Shown one piece after another: positions 57,461 through 64,000 of a stretch of DNA of 64,000 nt. Origin of the DNA: Tamarix chinensis (lineage: Eukaryota; Streptophyta; Magnoliopsida; Caryophyllales; Tamaricaceae); NCBI GenBank assembly GCA_030549775.1, contig CM060175.1, forward strand, positions 16,598,212 to 16,662,211. Reading direction: 5' to 3'. How positions within the stretch are numbered: the first letter of the stretch is position 1; every line of letters starts with the position of its first letter. The notes beneath the pieces were generated by a model. It searched no databases. It had not been told where the DNA came from and saw only the letters and a list, made by a program, of their open reading frames with translations. Made by a program: the position numbers and the translations under genes.

Positions 57461-59544
57461 TGTAACACCCCCAAAAAAATCACAGTTAAAATTTTTCGTT
57501 TAATAAAAACATACACAAGCACAGGGGCTACTACCATCGTAATTAGTACAAGCTTGGGCCCTAGCCAGTCTTGCACCAACCACAAGGCTATAAAATAATT
57601 TCGCAAATCATTAAACTAATTAACATAGGGAATTGTAGAAATCTAAAATATTCATAATAAAGAGAAGTTAGAGTGCATAAATTAAAGCATAAATATAGAA
57701 TTTAAAAAGGATACAAAGTCAAGCCCCTGAAAGAGTGATACAATAATAAAATAAAACTGGAAAGTTTATAGAGTCCAGTTGACACTCGCTCTCGGCCCCA
57801 AGAAAAGTCCAACGGTCATCACACAACCCCGCCCGATGCAACCAGTGCGTTATAAGCATCGAATATAGTATCTCCTACCTGCACAAACTTAGAAGGGACC
57901 TCTACTTGTGGAAATAAGCAATGCCATGAAACGGGAGATAAATATGCTATATACTAAGTAAGGTAACCATATGGGTAAGGCCATGTAAGAATAATAAACA
58001 AGTAAGGCATACAATGCATAATTCAGGTTCATATCATCAATCCAAACAAAGACTAATATCTATGTCTTACACATTTCTCATATTAATTCTGTGTGAGCAC
58101 GGGGACCCTACTATTATAGTCGGTGAACCAAAAACACTCCACAAGAAAAAACACACCTGACCACTATTATAGTAGATGGACATGATATCACTCCATAGGG
58201 TAGAACATACCTGACTACTATTATAGCTGGTGGACTAAAAAACTATCCTCACTGGACTCACGTGGTATTCTAATGTAACTAATTAGTATATTTCCATAAC
58301 TTATTACCATGTAAATTTTGGGTTATCGAGATCGAAATCCCCTACTATTATAGACAGTGGACCAAAAACACTCCATAGGATAAAAGGTACCTAACCAATA
58401 TTATAGCCGGTAGACTAGAAAAATATCCTCACTAGGCTCGGCTAAATAATCTTTCACTTTAAATGTTCAGTGTTTTATTTGTATCTTATTCCAAACACAA
58501 CCCAGATTAAACATGCATGACACACTAGACTTCCTATGGTCACCCTTTTATTCTCGGTTCTCCTAAAAACCTTATCCTATATCTTGGGATCTTTACACAA
58601 CCTATGACTCCAATACTTCCTTCCCATATTTTCCCACTCACCACAAGAAACTCAAACTCTTCTGCACATGGTTCAAGGCTCACTCTCCATAACTCTATTT
58701 CAACTCCTCTTTTCCCTCTAGGATTTCCCTCCAAAATCCTAATCTGCCCTATGTAGCCTCACTTCCCCTTATCCTACACAACCCATACTCTTCTTTGCTA
58801 CCAAAACCATCACTCTCCTTAAACCACACCCAACATCACAACCTCACTACCCATCTTCCACATGTGATCATAAAAATCCTAGTTTGCTCCCCAAACCCTA
58901 GTGCTTCTTCTTTATTTTATATCACCCCCTCAACACCTAAACACCTTTTTCCTACTTGGCTCATTTTTCCTCCATGTGACACCCCTTTCATTCTTTCTTC
59001 CCCATTCTAACCATTTCCATTATTTTTTCCTTCCTTGCACACTTCTCTCACTTAAGGTTTCCTTCCAAACCTTAGTCAAGTCCTCCATGCATCCTTATAC
59101 CAACCCACGTACTATTTTTTACTTAACCCAATCACGTAAAGATCATCCCCATACAAAAGCTAACCATCCCATGCAACCCTACACTCCCCATGCATATTTT
59201 AGCCCATCCTCCTAATTTGTTCCCATTATTCCTTCTTTTATCCACCCATAAGTTATGGGATATTTAGGTTATTCTTACCGCCCTCTAGTCAACTCACTTT
59301 CCCTTCTCTCACAACCACATCACACTACTTAAGGCTTCCTATCATACATGTCATGAAGGTCGATATTACATAAGCACGTTCCAAATACAAGTAACAATAC
59401 CATATTACATATGTCATAAAACAAATGCAACTTACCTTAGCTCCATGCTTAGCAAGCTGCACTACAAGAGCATAATCCATAACACATAAGGTACACACAT
59501 ATAACCAACACACATGACACATATTACACACATTAAGCATTAAC
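57461..59544 (-). mobile_element. LTR, subfamily B copy 2, partial (interrupted)
   Basis: Starts TGTAACACCCCCAAAAAAATC. It is closest to LTR B1: shared 'aaccccgccc(g/a)atgca' and 'tctcctacctgcac' stretches, the same dyad arrays (58100-58240 and 58340-58430), the conserved box and the acceptor (57879). It is cut at 59544 by LTR A3, just before the expected donor box, so the remainder lies beyond the window. No pol or gag in it. Confidence 0.75.
57895..57970 (-). promoter_or_regulatory. Conserved box upstream of the LTR acceptor (B2)
   Basis: The most diverged copy: ACCTCTACTTGTGGAAATAA, then GCAATGCC and ATATGCTATATACTAAGTAA with GGTAACC. The GTAC dyad is lost. The acceptor TTTGTGCAG|GTAGG (minus strand) is intact. 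Confidence 0.5.
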
Positions 59545-59954
59545 TTAAATGCCCTAAAATTTTCTAATTTTAAAAATTATATTTAAATGAGGTTTTATTA
59601 GAAAAAATTAAGTAAATAAATTATTTTTATTAAAATAAAAGTAAATTAATTAGGGAAAATCTAGAAGAAATTTATAAGTATTTTAATTAGGAGAAATTTG
59701 GGTATTTTAACTAATTAAGGATATTATTTTGAAAATTTAAGTAAATAAATAATTTTATTTAAAATTAGAAGGAGAAAATATTTTCAAATTAATATTAATT
59801 TTATAAATAATTTCATGAAAGAAAATTAGGGTGTTTTGCTAATTAAAATGAAATTTATGAAAAATCTTTTAAAAATCCTAATTTAGCCTAAAAAGGGATT
59901 TAAATATTATTATTTTTGAATATCCCAAATATTTTAATTATTAAATACTCAATC

Positions 59955-60040
59955 TAATTATTTTTTCTTTTTCCCTTTTCCTTTTTCTTTTTCTTTCTTT
60001 TTTCTTCTTCTTTTCTTTTTTCTTTTTTCTCCTCCCCGAT
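59955..60040 (+). repeat. Homopyrimidine tract upstream of the LTR A3 promoter
   Basis: TTTTTCTTTTTCCCTTTTCC-type sequence running to a TTTTCTCCTCCCC end. The counterpart of 46560-46645. Confidence 0.8.
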
Positions 60041-60557
60041 TTGGGCTAGCTCGCAGCCCAGTTCTCCTTCTTTCTCTCCTTCGGCACGGGTTGTTCCTGC
60101 GGCCTAGACTCTCATCATTTAACGTCGCGCCGCGTTTCCCTCTTTTCCCCATTGAAATGCTGCGTCTCGATTTTTTTAGTAGTTGTTGCCACCCATCCGG
60201 TCTTTCTTCTTTTCTTTCTTTCTTTTCCTTCCCAAACCGCCCGGCCCAGCCCCCCATCTTCTTCTTCCTCCTTCGCACCCGTCCAACCCCACCGACCTAC
60301 AACGCAGCCACCGTCTGAAGCTTCCGCCGCTGATCTTGCTCCTTTGACTGGCATTTTCCTTCCTTTCTCTTCCCCTTTGTTTCGGTAACCGATTGACCCA
60401 AACCACTTCTCCCATTTCTCTTGCGATTCCCTCCCTTTTTTTCACATTACCCTTACCCCGATTTAAATTTTGCCAGTTTTGTTGCCGTCGGCGAGCCCTA
60501 ACCCTACTTGCTTACCCCCTAGCCGACCCACAAAACCCTACCCTCTCTTCTTTTCTC

Positions 60558-60565
60558 TATAAATA
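60558..60565 (+). promoter_or_regulatory. TATA box of LTR A3
   Basis: TATAAATA in CTCTATAAATATATCC, at the same place relative to leader and donor as in the other A LTRs. Confidence 0.65.
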
Positions 60566-60976
60566 TATCCATAATGAGTCTGGTATCGAGCTCTTGATCC
60601 CCAACCCAGAAAACTCCTCTTGTCATCGCTGTCTCTTTAGACGCCAGTTTTGCCCCCTCCGGCCAACATCGCCACTCGTTCTGGCCATCCAACTCTTCCT
60701 TGCACTTCCCTCTAGCTAACCAAATGACCCATATCCCTCGATTCTTCCTACGCAAGCCACCCCAACTGTGCATAGTAGCTTTCCAGATCAACCCTCTCTT
60801 CAACCTCCGCCACCCTTTGCACCGCCCTTAGCCACCTCTTTCACCGCTTCCTCTACTTCTTTCACCTCTTTCTCTTCTATAGACCCTCCTCTACCTTTCC
60901 CTACCTTTATTTTCCTCTTCCTCTCTCCTCCTCTCTTTCTCTCCTTCTTCCCCATTCGGTCACCATCATCGCCGCC

Positions 60977-61174
60977 ATGCGCTGCCACCTTTGGCTGCGC
61001 CACCACACTTATTCTGCTCCTCTCCTTCTAAGCAGTTTTAAAAGCCCCAACTCCCACCTTAATTCTCCCTATCTGTTTCCCAGCATCCAACTTTTCCCTT
61101 TTTCTTCCCTTTTTCCGACCACCGCCGCCGCCTTCGTGCACCATCGCTGGTGCCGCCTATCCCCACCAGCCTAA
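60977..61174 (+). other. Conserved short frame in the LTR leader (A3)
   Basis: A 65-codon frame (MRCHLWLRHHTY, then HLNSPYLFPSIQLFPFSSLF) matching 47501-47800. Its end, PTTAAAFVHHRWCRLSPPA, aligns with PTTVAAAMHHRRCRLFPPA of that frame, and both stop at the same codon just before 'ggttgaaccctagaccctct'. Unknown function; may be only DNA homology. Confidence 0.3.
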
Positions 61175-61851
61175 GGTTGAACCCTAGACCCTCTCAACCC
61201 TTTTCCCTATTTTTACAAGCCTTAATTTATTTTATTTAATTTATTTGAATATAAATACTATTATTATTATTATTTATATTTTTAATATGTGTTATTATTA
61301 GTAGTAGTAGTATTAATGTTTTGATTATTATTTCTGTTGAGGGCTGAAGCCCTATTGCATTTTCAATTCAATTTTATTATTCTTCTTCTTATTATTTCTA
61401 TTATTACTATTACTAATATTAATATGTCATTATTATTATAATTATAATTATTTTTATTATTACTATTTTGAATTAGTATTATTATTATTTCATTATTAAT
61501 ATTACAACTACTTTACTATTAGTTTTTCTATTATTATTGTTGTTGTTGTTGTTGTTGTTGTCATTAGTATTATTTTGGTAAAGGGGTCAAAGCCCTTATT
61601 TCACTTTGTTTTTGAATAATGTCCTTATTATTATTATTATTGTTACTGTTATTATCATAATTCTTATTTATATTCTCGTTGATATTATTTTTAGTATCTT
61701 TACTATTATTATTTTAGTATCATTATTATTATTAGGGTAAAGTCTTTAACCCTATATTGTCAACTTTTATAATATTTCTATTATTTCTTATATCTTTAGT
61801 AAAGTTAGAAATTTGTTAATGTGATTTTTATTAATATGTTATTATTTTGTC

Positions 61852-61906
61852 AAAGCCCTAAGGAGGCGTAGGAGTGTGCTCCAAGACCGGTGTCATTTTA
61901 GGTAAA
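61852..61906 (+). promoter_or_regulatory. Stem-loop box and splice donor of LTR A3
   Basis: GTCAAAGCCCTAAGGAGGCG, then GGAGTGTGCTCC, AAGACCGGTGTC and ATTTTAG|GTAAAGG. The stem GGAG/CTCC is conserved although the loop has changed. Confidence 0.6.
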
Positions 61907-62219
61907 GGTGTTACTAAGGCCTTTTATGTGTTAATGTGCATTATATGACATGTATGTTATGCATCCTATGTTATTATTGTAATTATTTTGTATATGGTAT
62001 GACGTGGGGTTCAAGCATGTTCTTGTGTTGTTATATGGCATATATATTATATATATGTGATGATATGTGTTGTGATCCTGTAGGACATGCATGTAAGGGT
62101 GTTGATGTGGTTTGTGTGGGAGAAAGGATGAAAAAGGAGGATGGGGAAAGAAGTTGACCAAGGGATGTGATTTGACCTAAGTATTTTTAATAATCCATGA
62201 GGGGAAGAGTAAAATGGAA

Positions 62220-62660
62220 ATTTATGGTTTGTATTAGAGAATCTAATCTATGATGTTATGTGGGATAATCTAATCTATGATGTTGTATGGGAGAATCTAA
62301 TTTATGGTGTTATATAGGAGAATCTAATTTACGGTTTTGTACGGGATAATTGAATTTATGGTGTTGTATGAGAGAATCTAATTTATGGTTGAATTTAGGG
62401 TTTTGTAAGGATGAATCTTTGGTTTTATATGGTTTGAATTTAGGGTTTGGTAATGATGAATCTTTGGTTTGGTATGGATTGAATTTAGAGTTTGGTATGG
62501 ATGAATCCTTGGGTTTTATATGGTTTGAATCTAGGGTTTGATATGGATGAATCTTTGGTTTTGTGTGGATTGAATTAAGGGTTTTATATGACAGAATCTT
62601 GGGCTTTGCATGGAAAAATTTAGGGTTTCATATGGATGGGCTTAGGGTTCTGCATGAAAA
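62220..62660 (+). repeat. Minisatellite of LTR A3
   Basis: About six 'gagaatctaatttatggtgt' units (62220-62400), followed by about 60-bp units of 'gatgaatctttggttt.gtatgg' and 'ttgaatttagggttt' (62400-62640). It is shorter than the corresponding array in LTR A2. Confidence 0.8.
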
Positions 62661-62829
62661 TTTTGAAAGGTTGCATAGGGTGTGTAAAATATGCATGGGA
62701 GTGAAATTTATGTATGAAAAGTTGATTTTGGGATGTGAGGATGATAATGTAAGCGTTGTTTGGGTGGTTTAACACTTTGGATGGAAAATAGTACGTGGAG
62801 CATTATAAGGGTATGGAGGAGACTGAATT

Positions 62830-63070
62830 AGGGTTTGGAGTGATTAAGTATGGGTTGTTGTGATTAACTAGGGTTGGAGTGGCTAATTGTGGTTTTTTGT
62901 GGTTAACTAAGGTTTGGGATGGCTAATTATGGTTGTTATGGTTAAATAGGGTTTGGAATGGTTAACTATGGTTTGTTGTGGTTAATTAGGGTTTGGTGTG
63001 GCTGCTTAGGGTTTTTTGTTGTATCATGTGTAATTAGTGATTAAAGTGTAATTATGATGGCTGCTTAGGG
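62830..63070 (+). repeat. Tandem repeat 'ggttaactagggtttgga'
   Basis: Units of about 30-35 bp alternating 'gtggttaa(c/t)tagggtttgg' and 'gtggctaattatggtttgttg'. Its reverse complement occurs in LTR A1 at 34080-34210. Confidence 0.75.
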
Positions 63071-63167
63071 TTTGGTGTGATGATTCATGCATGTCCAGGG
63101 TGAAAGCTTTTGAATAAGATACTTAAGACAATAATAATTTAAAGTGGAAGATTATTGAGCCGGGTCC

Positions 63168-63510
63168 AGACTGATCCACCGGTAAGAAATAGTGGTTAGG
63201 GATTTTACCCTATAAGTGATCGATCCACCGGCGAATGGTAATGGTGTGTACATTGTCCCACAAGTGACCGGCCCACCAGCAATAATAGTTGGGTGAATCG
63301 AGCTCAATAAACACAAACCAGAGTTTGCTAAGACACTTAAAAGATACTAATTACTTGCAATGGAACACCATGTGAGCGGGAACCAGCCCGATCCACTGGT
63401 CAGGAATAGTGGTGAGGACTATTTTCCCGCAAGTGACCAATCCACTGGCGAAAAACAGTGGTGTGGACTATTGTCCCATAAGTGACTGGCCCATCGGCAA
63501 TAATAGTGGG
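63168..63510 (+). repeat. 45-bp dyad repeat array of LTR A3
   Basis: Two blocks (about 63168-63290 and 63385-63510) of 'ccgatccaccggtaagaatagtgg'-like units with 'ttttaccctataagtga' spacers. The same arrangement as in LTR A2. Confidence 0.75.
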
Positions 63511-63717
63511 GTGTTCCTGTACTTATATGGATTTGATAAAAGGTATGATGTGTATCAAATTCTGATAAAAGATTAATTAAATAAGTAATCCGGACTATAA
63601 ATGGGCCTTTATGTATGTACCCGAATGATTGTTCGATATTATGTTATCATGTTGGTCTTTATGTTCTTTTATTCTTATGCATGGTTTATGTGATTTTATA
63701 TGTTGGCCTTAGTGCTC

Positions 63718-63790
63718 GGTTACCTTACTCAATACGTAGTGTACTGATCACCCTTTTCATGGGTGCTGCTCATTCCCATGAGTAGTATGC
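63718..63790 (+). promoter_or_regulatory. Conserved box upstream of the LTR acceptor (A3)
   Basis: GGTTACCTTACTCAATACGT, AGTGTACTGATCACCCTTTT, CATGGGTGCTGCTCATTCCC. Very close to LTR A2 and to the reverse complement of LTR A1. Confidence 0.65.
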
Positions 63791-64000
63791 CTTCTGACTT
63801 TGTGCAGGTGGGCGAGACATCCGTCGAGGCTGAGGGTTGAGTATGTTTTAGCTCCAAGTTTGAGAGAGTTGTGGCCATATTTCAGTCTTTATGTGATTCT
63901 ATTTCTTTTTTGTTAATCTTTTATCGGTTCTAAGCTATTTCTCTTTTTAATTTAAATTATAATTCATTATGCATACTCTGATTTTTGTTTTACAACCGTT

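Larger units (their letters stand above)
61902..63807 (+). other. Predicted intron inside LTR A3
   Basis: Donor TTTTAG|GTAAAGG at 61901/61902 and acceptor CTTTGTGCAG|GTGGG at 63807/63808, 1906 bp. Both splice sites are intact in this copy. Confidence 0.5.
59545..64000 (+). mobile_element. LTR, subfamily A copy 3, cut by the window end
   Basis: Begins TTAAATGCCCTAAAATTTTC (TG changed to TT) inside LTR B2. It has the full succession of the A-type LTR: pyrimidine tract (59955-60040), TATA box (60558-60565), leader, donor box (61852-61906), minisatellite, dyad array (63168-63510), conserved box (63718-63790) and acceptor (63807). The last few hundred bases (the GGGTGTTACA end) lie beyond the window. 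Whether it is a solo LTR or one end of a full element cannot be told here. Confidence 0.8.

Noticed and set aside
59958..60445. Lys/Arg-rich minus-strand frames
   Set aside because: They are antisense translation of the pyrimidine tract upstream of the LTR A3 promoter.

Overview
This 64-kb window looks like nuclear DNA from a flowering plant: AT-rich, gene-poor and full of retrotransposons. It has one convincing host gene, an intronless exportin-2 (CAS/CSE1L) gene of 976 codons at 8720-11650 on the + strand. Its N-terminus (an EPRRAAE motif) hints at a monocot, but I cannot name the species.

Left arm (1-8.3 kb): LINE remnants. A minus-strand L1-type 3' fragment still has a 273-codon open frame (1310-2131). 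A longer, decayed plus-strand L1-type LINE (about 2380-7650) shows endonuclease, reverse transcriptase, zinc-knuckle and C-terminal RNase H regions in order, split by an LTR-like insertion (about 3935-5770). AT-rich tandem repeats lead to the exportin gene, whose 5' leader probably holds an intron.

Middle (12-32.5 kb): AT-rich spacer, a degenerate internally deleted Ty1/copia element with both LTRs (14171-17340), a MITE-like inverted repeat (about 18710-19012), a 3.0-kb solo LTR (19887-22903) and about 9 kb of spacer that I mostly cannot classify.

Right half (32.5-64 kb): large related LTRs. A 4976-bp solo LTR (32576-37551, minus) has a perfect 5-bp target-site duplication, CCCTC. It lies next to a decayed Ty3/gypsy chromovirus-like gag-pol (about 37740-41995). 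After that pol comes an old LTR remnant (about 42000-42418, resuming at 51783-52845). It was split by a second solo LTR (42419-51782, minus, TSD TAACC), which was split by a third (46151-51475, plus, TSD CGAGG/CGGGG). Then follow a Reina-like Ty3 pol remnant (52890-53850), a degenerate LTR-like stretch, a partial LTR (57461-59544, minus) and a further LTR (59545 to beyond the window end, plus) inserted in it.

The most interesting pattern is shared by these large LTRs, which fall into subfamilies A (32576, 46151, 59545), B (42419, 57461) and C (19887). They have, in order, a TATAAATA box, a long leader, a stem-loop box ending in a GTAAGG-type splice donor, an array of dyad-containing repeats of about 45 bp, a conserved box of about 65 bp, and a TTTGTGCAG-like splice acceptor near the LTR end. 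This suggests that each LTR carries its own 1.6-2.3-kb intron. I infer this by comparing copies; there is no expression evidence.
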